From positions 62,001 to 126,000 of the forward strand of contig CALBSE010000008.1 of NCBI GenBank assembly GCA_937927725.1: a stretch of DNA of 64,000 bases, in the 5' to 3' direction. A program made the position numbers and the translations under genes. Source of the stretch: an uncultured Actinomycetes bacterium (GTDB lineage Bacteria > Actinomycetota > Acidimicrobiia > Acidimicrobiales > Acidimicrobilacustridaceae). Below, piece after piece: positions 19,267 through 27,214 of the stretch. Under the pieces are notes generated by a model. The model did not search any database, was not told the origin of the DNA, and was given only the letters and a program-made list of their open reading frames with translations. The stretch's first letter is position 1. The number at the start of each line of letters is the position of its first letter.

Positions 19267-19781
19267 TTCACGCCCGCTTTCGACACGGCACGGTTCGCAG
19301 CGGCTCGCATCGGCGCCATTGCCACATGACACAGCGCGAGAGCTGCAGCATCGGCCGCGTCGAATGGATGTGGCGGTTGCGCAAGGCCAAGGAGTGTCTG
19401 CACCATCTGCTGCATCTGCACTTTGTCAGCATTGCCCCAACCAGCCACTGCAGACTTGACCTCATTGGGCGAGTACTGCACAACTTCGCAACCGGCGTTG
19501 ACCGCTTCGACCATGGCGATGCCACTGGCCTGACCAACCGACATTGCGGTACTCACATTCACTTGGAACAACACGCGTTCAACTGCCATCGCCGTGACCG
19601 GAAACTCGGCGAGCAAGGAGCGAAGCTCCGTCTGAAGCTCAGCCAATCGGAGATGTACTTCGTCAGACGGCGAGGTGCGGATCACACCGAGCGCAACAGC
19701 ACGCGGTGATGCCCCATCGCGCACTTCGAGCACGCAATACCCACACCGGGTCAGCCCAGGGTCAATCCCCACTACGAACAT
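19263..19781 (-). CDS. ruvC: Holliday junction endonuclease RuvC
   Basis: 172 residues of the RNase H-like fold. Acidic catalytic residues are visible in VVGIDPGLTRCGY (Asp7), AVERVLFQVN (Glu) and the C-terminal DAADAAALALCH. RuvC cuts junctions bound by RuvAB symmetrically. The ATG lies seven bases after TAGATT, with no ribosome-binding site, so the operon probably begins with a leaderless mRNA. Confidence 0.96.
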   Translation of the reverse strand: MFVVGIDPGLTRCGYCVLEVRDGASPRAVALGVIRTSPSDEVHLRLAELQTELRSLLAEFPVTAMAVERVLFQVNVSTAMSVGQASGIAMVEAVNAGCEVVQYSPNEVKSAVAGWGNADKVQMQQMVQTLLGLAQPPHPFDAADAAALALCHVAMAPMRAAANRAVSKAGVK

Positions 19782-19788
19782 GCGTACG

Positions 19789-19794
19789 AATCTA
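19789..19794 (-). promoter_or_regulatory. -10-like box TAGATT before ruvC
   Basis: TAGATT on the minus strand, then cgtacgc (7 bases), then the ruvC ATG. This is the likely start of the ruvC-ruvA-ruvB run. Confidence 0.5.
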
Positions 19795-19829
19795 CCCCGT
19801 CGACCCCCGCAATCGATGCACCCGAGAAC

Positions 19830-19864
19830 GAAGGAAGCCCCGGCTCAATGCCGGGGCTTCCTTC
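19830..19864. terminator. Strong 15-bp hairpin, probable terminator of the SDR transcript
   Basis: Perfect inverted repeat GAAGGAAGCCCCGGC / GCCGGGGCTTCCTTC with the loop TCAAT. It lies between the SDR dehydrogenase stop and the ruvC start, on the far side of the structured region 19869-20001. It has no long T run, but it is the most stable short stem in the window. Confidence 0.6.
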
Positions 19865-19868
19865 TGCG

Positions 19869-20001
19869 GCCTCACAAGATGAGGCACGACCGAGAGGTCG
19901 GCCGTCTGCGGCGGCGGGTGGCGCCGAGAGGAGGGCATCCACGCGCAGCGGAGCGAGCATGGATGTGCCTCTCGGTGACAGGACCCGCCGACGCTGACGG
20001 C
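19869..20001. other. Highly structured intergenic element (candidate ncRNA or hairpin repeat)
   Basis: Three stems fill this stretch. 19869-19885 is a 6-bp stem with a 5-base loop. 19887-19900 is CGACC-GAGA-GGTCG, a 5-bp stem capped by a GNRA tetraloop. 19901-20001 is a long imperfect hairpin: 6 bp, then 11 bp with one mismatch, then 8 bp (CCGAGAGG/CCTCTCGG), then 6 bp (CATCCA/TGGATG), with an 18-base apical loop rich in GCG/GAG. Read on the minus strand it begins six bases after the SDR stop codon. No reading frame in it resembles a protein. Confidence 0.5.
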
Positions 20002-20007
20002 CTCAGA

Positions 20008-20787
20008 TCACTTCGGGCCGAGGCGAGCTCCACCATCGACGCGAATTGTCTGAGCGTTCATATAGGAGTTCGTGACGAGCTCGAGCACCATGGCCGCGAG
20101 TTCGCTGGAGTAACCCAGACGCTTCGGGAAGAGCACGTCCTTCGAGAGGTTCGCCTTGAACGCTTCGCTGCCTTCGCCTTCGCCGTAAATCGGCGTATCG
20201 ATGAGGCCGGGAGCAACGGTGTTCACACGAATACCGACAACCGCGAGGTCACGGGCGATCGGAAGGGTCATGCCAACAACGGCACCCTTTGATGCCGAAT
20301 ATGCGGCCTGGCCGATCTGACCGTCGAATGCGGCAACCGATGCCATGTTGACGATTGCACCGCGTTCACCGTCGGCCGACACCGGTTCGGTGCGGCTCAT
20401 GGCGGTAGCCACGAGACGGATGCAGTCGAACGTTCCGGTGAGATTGATGTCGATCACCTTGCGCCAGTAATCAAGATTGAACGCTGAGTCGTAGGAACCG
20501 TCCTTGCCAATCGTGCGGCTCGCGGCACCAATGCCAGCGGAGTTCACGAGGGCGCGAAGCGGGCCCATTTCCTCGGCCATGCCAATGGCGGCCTTGATGT
20601 CGTCGGAGTTGCACACATCGACATGGGCAAACGCGCCACCAATTTCGGTAGCGAGCGCATTGCCCTTTTCGTCGTTGAGATCGGCGATAACGACCTTTGC
20701 GCCGCCAGCAGCGAGCTGACGTGCACATGCTTCACCGATGCCGGAAGCGCCACCGGTGACGATTGCTGAAATTCCATTGATGTCCAT
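20008..20787 (-). CDS. Short-chain dehydrogenase/reductase (3-hydroxyacyl-CoA dehydrogenase-like)
   Basis: About 259 residues. NAD-binding motif VTGGASGIGEA, NSAG in strand 4, catalytic Ser in NMASVAAFDGQIG and YSASKGAVVGMT (Tyr-x3-Lys), then VNTVAPGLIDTPIY. The layout and the Ala-rich N-terminus resemble type-10 3-hydroxyacyl-CoA dehydrogenases, which act on short branched acyl-CoAs, but sequence alone does not fix the substrate. Start ATG 20787 gives the standard beginning MDINGISAIVTGG; TATTCT lies 8 bases upstream. A GTG at 20811 is less likely. Confidence 0.85.
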   Translation of the reverse strand: MDINGISAIVTGGASGIGEACARQLAAGGAKVVIADLNDEKGNALATEIGGAFAHVDVCNSDDIKAAIGMAEEMGPLRALVNSAGIGAASRTIGKDGSYDSAFNLDYWRKVIDINLTGTFDCIRLVATAMSRTEPVSADGERGAIVNMASVAAFDGQIGQAAYSASKGAVVGMTLPIARDLAVVGIRVNTVAPGLIDTPIYGEGEGSEAFKANLSKDVLFPKRLGYSSELAAMVLELVTNSYMNAQTIRVDGGARLGPK

Positions 20788-20846
20788 GGGTGCAGAGAAT
20801 ACGGGGAGCACGAGCCCCGCACCGCATTTCTGGCGACATCGCCAAA

Positions 20847-21434
20847 TTAGAAGAGCGAAAGCTGTTCATCGTCGGGGTAGGCCCGAGACGAGTCAACCAT
20901 TCCCTTCGCCGATTCCCCGGTTCCGAACGTATCGGGAGGCCCGAGATTGGTCGGTGGCGTCGATCCGGCGGAATCCATCTGTGTCGTGGCTGCCGCGACC
21001 GCCAAGCGATCGACAAGATCATTCATTGGGTCACCCGAATGACCCTTCACCCATCGAAACGTAACGTCACCACGGCTCAAAACGAGGTCGATGAACGGCT
21101 CCCAAAGGTCTCGGTTCGCGACCGGCTTCCGTTGGGAGTTCTTCCAGCCTCGACGCTTCCAACCGTCGTGCCAACGATCACGAAAGCAGTGCACGACATA
21201 GGTGGAGTCGCTCACGATCTCAAGCGGACCCTGATGCGATTTCACAGCCTCGAACGCCGCCATTATTTCCATCCGCTGGTTCGTCGACTGCGCTTCTCCC
21301 CCGCTGCCGTAGCCACCATCGACGCGAGCCCAGGCCCAGCCGCCGGGGCCAGGGTTACCGCTGCACGCACCATCGGTGTACACGACCGTTGTCACCGTTC
21401 CAGCGTCCCACAGGTCCGAGTGAACAACCGACAT
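20847..21434 (-). CDS. rnhA: Ribonuclease H I
   Basis: Cleaves the RNA strand of RNA-DNA hybrids. All four acidic residues are in place: VYTDGACSGNPGPGGW, RMEIMAAFEAV, VSDSTYV and the Asp in GHSGDPMNDLVDRLA. After the roughly 145-residue catalytic domain there is a Pro/Gly/Ser-rich tail of about 45 residues ending DDEQLSLF. That terminal QLSLF resembles clamp-binding peptides (inference). Possible starts are TTG 21455, ATG 21434 and GTG 21395; I chose the ATG. Confidence 0.92.
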   Translation of the reverse strand: MSVVHSDLWDAGTVTTVVYTDGACSGNPGPGGWAWARVDGGYGSGGEAQSTNQRMEIMAAFEAVKSHQGPLEIVSDSTYVVHCFRDRWHDGWKRRGWKNSQRKPVANRDLWEPFIDLVLSRGDVTFRWVKGHSGDPMNDLVDRLAVAAATTQMDSAGSTPPTNLGPPDTFGTGESAKGMVDSSRAYPDDEQLSLF

Positions 21435-21524
21435 ACACGATTCACACAAAATCAACGTTCCTACCTGCGGGTAACCCGTTGGGTGTGGGCATCATGGTGG
21501 CAAGCAATTTTTGAAAGGCGCCTC

Positions 21525-24227
21525 GTGGACCTTGATCAGTTCGTCAGCCAACTTCCCGACTCCGACCCCGGAGAAACGGTTGAGTGGCTCGACTCTCTCG
21601 ATGCCGTCATTAATACCGCGGGGAAAACTCGTGCTCGCTACTTAGTGTCTCGGCTCACCGAGCGTGCCCGTGAACTTCAGATCGGCACACCGGCTGAGGT
21701 GTCGACGCCGTACATCAACACGATTCCCGTCGAAGAGCAGCCATGGTTTCCCGGCGACGAGGAAATCGAAAAACGAATTCGCCAATACCTGCGGTGGAAC
21801 GCAGCGATGGCGGTTGTCTATGCCAACAAAAACGCCGACGGCATTGGCGGACACCTCTCTTCCTATGCGTCATCCGCAATGTTGCTCGAAGTCGGCTTCA
21901 ACCATTTCTTCCGCGGCCGCGCAGGATCACTCGTTGGCGATCACGTTTATCTACAGGGCCACGCGGCGCCAGGCATTTACGCTCGGGCCTACCTTGAAGG
22001 CCGACTCAGTGAAGAGGAGATGGCGAAGTTCCGTCGCGAAATTGGCGGCGGCGGGCTCTCTAGTTATCCGCACCCGTGGCTTATGCCCGAGTTCTGGGAA
22101 TTCCCCACGGTGTCGATGGGCCTTGGTCCGCTCAATTCGATCTATCAAGCCCGATTCAGCAAGTACCTCTACAACCGGCAGATTGACGACACCAGCGCGA
22201 CAAAAGTCTGGTGTTTCCTTGGCGATGGTGAAACCGACGAACCCGAAACTCTCGGATCGATTTCACTTGCTGCTCGTGAGCAACTCGATAACCTCATTTG
22301 GGTTGTGAACTGCAATTTGCAGCGTCTCGACGGACCGGTACGCGGAAACGGCAAGATCATTCAGGAACTTGAATCGGTGTTCCGTGGCGCCGGCTGGAAC
22401 GTCATCAAAGTTGTCTGGGGAGCCGGGTGGGACGAGCTTCTTGCTCGTGACGTGGACGGCGTCTTGCTGTCCAAGATGAACTCAACTCCTGACGGCGAAT
22501 GGCAGCGCTACGCCATCGAAAGTGGCGCGTACATCCGCGAACACTTCTTCGGACCTGACCCTCGTTTACGCAAGCTCGTCGAGCATCTTTCCGATGATCA
22601 GTTGCGTGCCCTTCCTCGTGGCGGCCATGACTACAAGAAGATCTACGCCGCCTATAAGTCCGCAGTGGAAACGAAGGGGGCACCTACGGTCATCCTCGCA
22701 AAGACCGTGAAGGGCTGGGCTCTTGGCTCAACCGTTGAAGGCCGCAATGCCACCCATTCCATTAAGAAATTGAGCCACGGCGAAATCCTCGAATTCCGCG
22801 ACCGCTTACAGCTCACCGATCAAATTCCCGAATCAGCGATCGATGCCGAGGACCCTCCGTTCTACCGACCACCAGCGGACTCGCCAGAGGCGCTTTATCT
22901 TGCGCAGCGTCGCGAAGCACTCGATGGATTTGTCCCAAGTCGTTCGCTCGAGATTCGCCGGCCCCTAACACTTCCCGATCCATCCGTCTACGCCGAGTTC
23001 GCGCAGGGCTCGGGCACACAAGCAGTTTCCACAACCATGGCGTTCACGCGGTTGCTGCGCGGCCTGTGTCGATCAGAGAACTTCGGCCCGCGCGTCGTGC
23101 CGATTATTCCCGACGAAGCGCGCACGTTCGGGATGGAAGTTCTGTTCCGTGAACTCGGCATTTATGCGTCGCAGGGTCAGCTCTATGAACCCGTCGACCA
23201 CGAACTACTCATTTCTTATGTGGAGTCCAAGAGCGGGCAGTTGCTCGAAGAAGGCATTACCGAAGCGGGCTCACTTGCGAGCTTCACTGCAGCCGGAACG
23301 AGTTACGCGACTCGTGGCGTTCCGATGGTTCCGTTCTTCACGCTGTATTCGATGTTCGGTTTCCAGCGCGTCGGCGATTTGATCTGGGCCGCGGCCGACG
23401 CACAGGCCAAGGGTTTCATCATCGGCGCGACCGCCGGACGTACAACACTCCTTGGCGAAGGTTTGCAGCACCAAGACGGCCACAGTCTTGTGCTCGCATC
23501 TACGGTTCCCACCTGCCAAGTCTACGACCCTGCCTTTGCCTACGAACTCGCAGCCGTCATCGACAACGGTCTTCAGCGCATGTACGGCGGACCAGACGGC
23601 GCCGGCGAAAGCGTCTTTTATTACCTGACCGCGTATAACGAAAACCAGGTCATGCCCGCCCGCCCTGAACACGTCACCGATGCCGACATCATGAGTGGTC
23701 TCTACAAATGGGCTGACGCTCCCGAAGGTTGCGAGGCGAAAGCAACCATCGTGTTTTCCGGCACCATGAACCAAGGCGCCAGCGACGCTCAAGTTGCACT
23801 CGCTGCTCGCGGGATTGGTGCGGAACTTTGGAGCGCAACCTCCTACAAGCGACTTCGAGAGGACGCCCTCGAGGTCGAACGATGGAACCGACTACACCCA
23901 ACCGAGGCGCCACGTTCCCCACAGGTCACCGATCAACTCGGCGCCGCTCCTGGCCCTGTCGTTGCCGTCACCGACTTCATGAAGTCGGTTCCGGATCAAA
24001 TTGCGCCCTATGTACCAAAGCGTTTCGTATCACTTGGTACCGATGGTTTCGGTCGTTCCGACACTCGGGCAGCGCTGCGCCGCTTCTTTGAGATTGACGC
24101 AGCGCACATTGAGATCGCCGTGCTGTCGGCGCTCGCTGCCGATGGGGTTATCGAACCATCAGTTGTTGCATCGGCAATCGCTGATCACGGCATCGATCCC
24201 GATGCTCCGAACCCGCTATTGAGTTAA
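21525..24227 (+). CDS. aceE: Pyruvate dehydrogenase E1 component, homodimeric type
   Basis: 900 residues, normal for AceE. It decarboxylates pyruvate on thiamine diphosphate and passes the acetyl group to lipoyl-E2. The thiamine motif is GDGETDEPETLGSISLA...NCNLQ (about 225-260). WFPGDEEIEKRIR near 75 and GHSLVLASTVPTC in the C-terminal half are family-specific. GTG 21525 is the start, with GAAAGG seven bases upstream; the open frame further upstream is antisense to rnhA. No E2, E3 or lipoate gene is adjacent, so the partners are elsewhere. Confidence 0.95.
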   Translation: MDLDQFVSQLPDSDPGETVEWLDSLDAVINTAGKTRARYLVSRLTERARELQIGTPAEVSTPYINTIPVEEQPWFPGDEEIEKRIRQYLRWNAAMAVVYANKNADGIGGHLSSYASSAMLLEVGFNHFFRGRAGSLVGDHVYLQGHAAPGIYARAYLEGRLSEEEMAKFRREIGGGGLSSYPHPWLMPEFWEFPTVSMGLGPLNSIYQARFSKYLYNRQIDDTSATKVWCFLGDGETDEPETLGSISLAAREQLDNLIWVVNCNLQRLDGPVRGNGKIIQELESVFRGAGWNVIKVVWGAGWDELLARDVDGVLLSKMNSTPDGEWQRYAIESGAYIREHFFGPDPRLRKLVEHLSDDQLRALPRGGHDYKKIYAAYKSAVETKGAPTVILAKTVKGWALGSTVEGRNATHSIKKLSHGEILEFRDRLQLTDQIPESAIDAEDPPFYRPPADSPEALYLAQRREALDGFVPSRSLEIRRPLTLPDPSVYAEFAQGSGTQAVSTTMAFTRLLRGLCRSENFGPRVVPIIPDEARTFGMEVLFRELGIYASQGQLYEPVDHELLISYVESKSGQLLEEGITEAGSLASFTAAGTSYATRGVPMVPFFTLYSMFGFQRVGDLIWAAADAQAKGFIIGATAGRTTLLGEGLQHQDGHSLVLASTVPTCQVYDPAFAYELAAVIDNGLQRMYGGPDGAGESVFYYLTAYNENQVMPARPEHVTDADIMSGLYKWADAPEGCEAKATIVFSGTMNQGASDAQVALAARGIGAELWSATSYKRLREDALEVERWNRLHPTEAPRSPQVTDQLGAAPGPVVAVTDFMKSVPDQIAPYVPKRFVSLGTDGFGRSDTRAALRRFFEIDAAHIEIAVLSALAADGVIEPSVVASAIADHGIDPDAPNPLLS

Positions 24228-24228
24228 T

Positions 24229-25008
24229 TCAACTCGCGCGTTCGGCGGCTGCTGCAGCGCGCTGTCGGTCGAGCCAACCAAGTAGCACTGCAACTGCACG
24301 AGGATCGTGACGCAATTGATGCGCGCCGCCCTCGATGATGCGAAGGTCGGCACTTCCGTGAGCATCGGCGAGCACTCGGGCGTCGTAGACCGGAACGGTT
24401 TCGTCTTCTGAGCCGTGCATGATGAGCGCTGGTCGAGGAGCAACCGCTCGAATCGCGGCGACGGCGCGCACATCGCGGATTTCCTTGGCCCATTCGTCGA
24501 AGTTTGAAGGGAATGCTGAGGAGCGAATTATTCCGGTTGCGCGCGCGTGCTGCAGCAATAACCGCGGGTGATTCGCCCAGTCGTCGAAGTCGGCAGGCGA
24601 GCCCATCGCAGCAACACCGCGGATCTCAGGGTCAAGCGCTGCGGCTGCAATTGAAAGCGATCCACCCGTTCCATAGCCAGCTGCCCACACTCCGTGAACA
24701 CCCTCGACAGTGCGCAGATACGCAGCGGCAGCGAGGAGATCGTCACGCCATCCGTGCAGAGAAAAGTTCCCTTGCGAGTCGCCTGCACCGCGGAAATTGA
24801 AGACGAGGACCATCCACCCCATTTCGGTGGCGATGCGTTCAGCAAGTTCAGGGAAGGAACGGGCGGAAAGCGCGCCGCCCTGATTCAGGTTGGGAAACCC
24901 ATGACAAATAAGCAGACCAGGAACCGAGGTGCCTGGAGCAATTCGCGGACGTGCCAGGTGCCCTGCAAGTTCGATATCGCCAGACCGGAAGAGTTTCTCC
25001 ACGAACAT
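24229..25008 (-). CDS. Alpha/beta-hydrolase-fold protein with atypical nucleophile elbow
   Basis: About 259 residues. The oxyanion region ICHGFPNLNQGG, the strand FNFRGAGDSQGNF, and the acid and His positions (MHGSEDETVPV, GGAHQLRHDP) follow the alpha/beta-hydrolase order. The nucleophile elbow reads GYGTGG (near residue 111) where active enzymes have G-x-S-x-G: the Ser position is a Gly. I checked the codon (GGA). The fold is well supported and activity is doubtful. Start ATG 25008; a GTG at 25056 is possible. It converges on aceE with one base between stops. Confidence 0.82.
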   Translation of the reverse strand: MFVEKLFRSGDIELAGHLARPRIAPGTSVPGLLICHGFPNLNQGGALSARSFPELAERIATEMGWMVLVFNFRGAGDSQGNFSLHGWRDDLLAAAAYLRTVEGVHGVWAAGYGTGGSLSIAAAALDPEIRGVAAMGSPADFDDWANHPRLLLQHARATGIIRSSAFPSNFDEWAKEIRDVRAVAAIRAVAPRPALIMHGSEDETVPVYDARVLADAHGSADLRIIEGGAHQLRHDPRAVAVLLGWLDRQRAAAAAERAS

Positions 25009-25087
25009 CAAGCCTAGGACGTGTTTCGTTCGCCCACTGTTCAAAAGTTTTCTCACGAACTAGCAATCGCCACAACTGCTCACGCGC

Positions 25088-25093
25088 TAGACA
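25088..25093 (+). promoter_or_regulatory. -10-like box TAGACA before the Tat lipoprotein
   Basis: TAGACA, then ctccga, then the GTG start at 25100. No ribosome-binding site is present, so the transcript is probably leaderless. Confidence 0.45.
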
Positions 25094-25099
25094 CTCCGA

Positions 25100-26155
25100 G
25101 TGAACTCTTCTCCGTTATCGCGACGTCGGTTTCTCGCCATCGCTGGGGGCACTGCCGGAGCAGTTGCACTGGCTCCGCTCCTTTCCTCCTGTGATGCATC
25201 TCCACCTGCAGGACCATCGGCATATTCAACGCCGGAATGGCACGAAAGCTTTGTTGGAATCACCGCCGTGAATGCACTCGTGCTGGCCGCCGCTGGCGGA
25301 GTTCGCCTTCAGCAAAATTGGGGCACGGGCAACAAGATTGATCTCGTGAGAGACGACAAGGTCATCGCTTCATTCGGCACTGTTGGCGACACAAAAACTT
25401 TGAACTTCGCGTCAGACGCGGCCTTTGCTCCTGACGGATCAGTGTGGATTGTCGATCGAGGAAACCGCCGATTGCTCCACCTTGACCAATCCTTGCGTCC
25501 GATTGCCAGCATCAACACCATTGATGCAGCCCCCTTGCGTTCGCCCTTCGGCATCGCCGCACTTTCGGATGGCCGCCTTGTGGTGACCGATACCCGAGTG
25601 GGAGTGCACGTCTTGCGTCCGACTACCGAGTCCACCCTTGGCAGCGCGTCACGAAAAATCGATGCATCCGATGGAAGAAGCGGCACTGCAGTCATCCCGC
25701 GTGAGATCGCCGTCAGCGGCGACGACAAAATCGTCGTGCACGATCGGTCTAATGGGGCAAAGCAGCGAATGCTCAGCATTCATCGCGATGACCCCGAGTT
25801 ACTCAGCCATACTCCACCGAAAGGCATTCACACGAGTATCGCCATCACCAAGTCGGGAGACATCGTCGGCGTGAACGGATCAACCCAGACACTCAGTCGA
25901 ATTGGTTCTGATGGTGCCACCAACGTCATCGACCTCAACGGCATCAACTCCATTATTGGTCGAGCGCTTGTTGTTCATGACACACAACATCAAGCCATTT
26001 CGTCTGACGATGCAGCTTCACGACGCCAAGACGCAGTACCGATGCGCATTACCTCCGACCGCATCTCGCAACAACTAATTGTCTCAACATTTCTTGGGTC
26101 ATGTAACAACTGTCGCCCGGGATCCCAGACCGACACTTTGAAAGCAGTGAACTGA
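25100..26155 (+). CDS. Tat-exported lipoprotein with beta-propeller (NHL-like) repeats
   Basis: 351 residues. The N-terminus has the twin-arginine signature SRRRFLAIAGG and a lipobox LLSSC with Cys31, so it should be exported folded and lipid-anchored. The mature part shows repeated propeller-blade patterns such as AFAPDGSVWIVDRGNRRLLHL, GIAALSDGRLVVTDT and EIAVSGDDKIVVHDR. These resemble NHL/SMP-30 blades, often used for binding rather than catalysis. The C-terminus has CNNC near residue 334. The next gene starts one base after its stop. I do not know its ligand. Confidence 0.75.
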   Translation: MNSSPLSRRRFLAIAGGTAGAVALAPLLSSCDASPPAGPSAYSTPEWHESFVGITAVNALVLAAAGGVRLQQNWGTGNKIDLVRDDKVIASFGTVGDTKTLNFASDAAFAPDGSVWIVDRGNRRLLHLDQSLRPIASINTIDAAPLRSPFGIAALSDGRLVVTDTRVGVHVLRPTTESTLGSASRKIDASDGRSGTAVIPREIAVSGDDKIVVHDRSNGAKQRMLSIHRDDPELLSHTPPKGIHTSIAITKSGDIVGVNGSTQTLSRIGSDGATNVIDLNGINSIIGRALVVHDTQHQAISSDDAASRRQDAVPMRITSDRISQQLIVSTFLGSCNNCRPGSQTDTLKAVN

Positions 26156-26156
26156 T

Positions 26157-26420
26157 ATGGATTTCTACATCGGACAAATCATCCTCGGCGTATGGCGCCA
26201 AGCCCCTTCGTATTTGATGCTCTGCAATGGAGCGACACTTCAAGTCTCACAATACGAAGCTTTGTATTCGCTCATTGGAAACAGTTTCGGTGGAAGTGGA
26301 CCACAGACGTTCAACCTTCCGAATTTGGTGGGCCCGACATCGTCTAGTCAGGGCAATAACGAGTACCAGCCGAAGTACTACATGTGCGTCGAAGGCCTCT
26401 ACCCCAACTTTGACGATTGA
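26157..26420 (+). CDS. Small phage tail-collar domain protein
   Basis: 87 residues that match the Tail Collar domain of phage fibres and microcystin-dependent proteins: YIGQIILGVWRQAPSYLMLCNG at the N-terminus, QVSQYEALYSLIGNSFGG, then PQTFNLPNLVGP. Typical relatives are about 170 residues and continue with an RGR-type region, absent here, so this is a minimal single-domain form. No signal peptide is visible. The ATG follows the lipoprotein stop after one base, so the two are very likely co-transcribed. No other phage gene is nearby, which argues against a prophage remnant. Confidence 0.72.
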   Translation: MDFYIGQIILGVWRQAPSYLMLCNGATLQVSQYEALYSLIGNSFGGSGPQTFNLPNLVGPTSSSQGNNEYQPKYYMCVEGLYPNFDD

Positions 26421-26436
26421 GCGCTCGCTTACAATC

Positions 26437-26451
26437 GGGCGTGAGACGCCC
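26437..26451. terminator. Small GC hairpin between convergent genes
   Basis: GGGCGT-gag-ACGCCC, six pairs with a 3-base loop, in the 43-base gap between the tail-collar gene and the convergent hypothetical gene. There is no T run; support is positional only. Confidence 0.3.
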
Positions 26452-26463
26452 CCGCTGGCCGAT

Positions 26464-26685
26464 TCAGCCCTCGACGTCGACAAGTCCGCTGCCATTGCCT
26501 TTGTAAGGCTTGTAGCAACGGTTGCGTGCTTCGTCGACCGTGTCTGGTCCAAAGCAAATGAACGTCTCGGCTTCCATCAGTTCTTCGATGATGGACGGAT
26601 CGTCGATGTTGTCGACGTCGTAGACGACCTGCGTGCGCTTGTCGCCCACCCAACGGTTGTGTTCGAACTTCGTCGGACGATGCAT
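26464..26685 (-). CDS. Hypothetical protein, 73 residues
   Basis: Starts MHRPTKFEHNRWVGDK and continues VYDVDNIDDPSIIEELMEAETFICF, ending with a GNGSGLVDVEG tail. The composition is protein-like: mixed charge, aromatic residues, two Cys. The frame extends upstream into the neighbouring gene without a start codon that fits, so ATG 26685 is chosen; GAGG lies just before it. I do not recognise the family. The gene upstream ends about 50 bases earlier in the same direction. Confidence 0.55.
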   Translation of the reverse strand: MHRPTKFEHNRWVGDKRTQVVYDVDNIDDPSIIEELMEAETFICFGPDTVDEARNRCYKPYKGNGSGLVDVEG

Positions 26686-26734
26686 GTCCTCATCGTAGAC
26701 GGCTGAGATCCAACGACCGTTCTTTTGCCGGCAA

Positions 26735-27187
26735 TTACTTACCCGTTGGATCCTCGGGCATTGGAAGTTCATTGCCGATTGCCCCGATGGCCTCGAGGTA
26801 CTTTTCGTTGCCTTCGATGACCTGCACCACGGTGACGTCGTCGACGGCAAGTCCGGCCTCGGTTGCTCGACCAATCACGAATGCCAACGCATCGTCTTCC
26901 GCCGCCACGAGGGGCCCACTGGCGACGTGCTCAACGCCTTGGGCTCGTGCGACACCCAATTCTTCGAGATAGTCGAGATGCCATTGCAGGAGTTGCGCGA
27001 GTTCGTCGTAACTCAATTGCGCGGTGACATCGTCGGGAAGACGATCAGCAACGAAATCAACCGCTTCGGCACGGTCGTAGACCGCAGGACGAGGCTGTTC
27101 CGCAAGCTGACCCGCGAGCCGTCCAACGGCCAGAAGACCAATCACAAGCACCGCAACCGCGGAGAGGACGATAAAGACGACGATCAC
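26735..27187 (-). CDS. Hypothetical protein with N-terminal membrane anchor
   Basis: 150 residues. Residues 1-22 (MIVVFIVLSAVAVLVIGLLAVG) form one transmembrane helix. A soluble alpha-rich domain follows, with VDFVADRLPDDVTAQLSYDELAQLLQWHLDYLEELG. No catalytic motif is seen. It starts with GTG at 27187, 27 bases after the acyl-CoA dehydrogenase stop, so it may be the tail of that transcript. Function unknown. Confidence 0.68.
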   Translation of the reverse strand: MIVVFIVLSAVAVLVIGLLAVGRLAGQLAEQPRPAVYDRAEAVDFVADRLPDDVTAQLSYDELAQLLQWHLDYLEELGVARAQGVEHVASGPLVAAEDDALAFVIGRATEAGLAVDDVTVVQVIEGNEKYLEAIGAIGNELPMPEDPTGK

Positions 27188-27214
27188 GATTGGCTCGTCG
27201 CTGCAGTCAGCGGA

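Noticed and set aside
19869..20001. tRNA or tmRNA in the structured intergenic block
   Set aside because: No cloverleaf, no CCA end and no T-loop GTTCRA sequence could be found on either strand.
20790..21524. Long plus-strand extension of the aceE frame upstream of 21525
   Set aside because: It runs antisense to rnhA and through its promoter, is Arg/His/Pro-rich with no similarity to AceE, and the GTG at 21525 has a good ribosome-binding site and gives the family length.
26157..26420. Prophage remnant inferred from the tail-collar gene
   Set aside because: No integrase, terminase, capsid or other tail gene is nearby, no attachment repeats were seen, and it is coupled to a cellular-type Tat lipoprotein.
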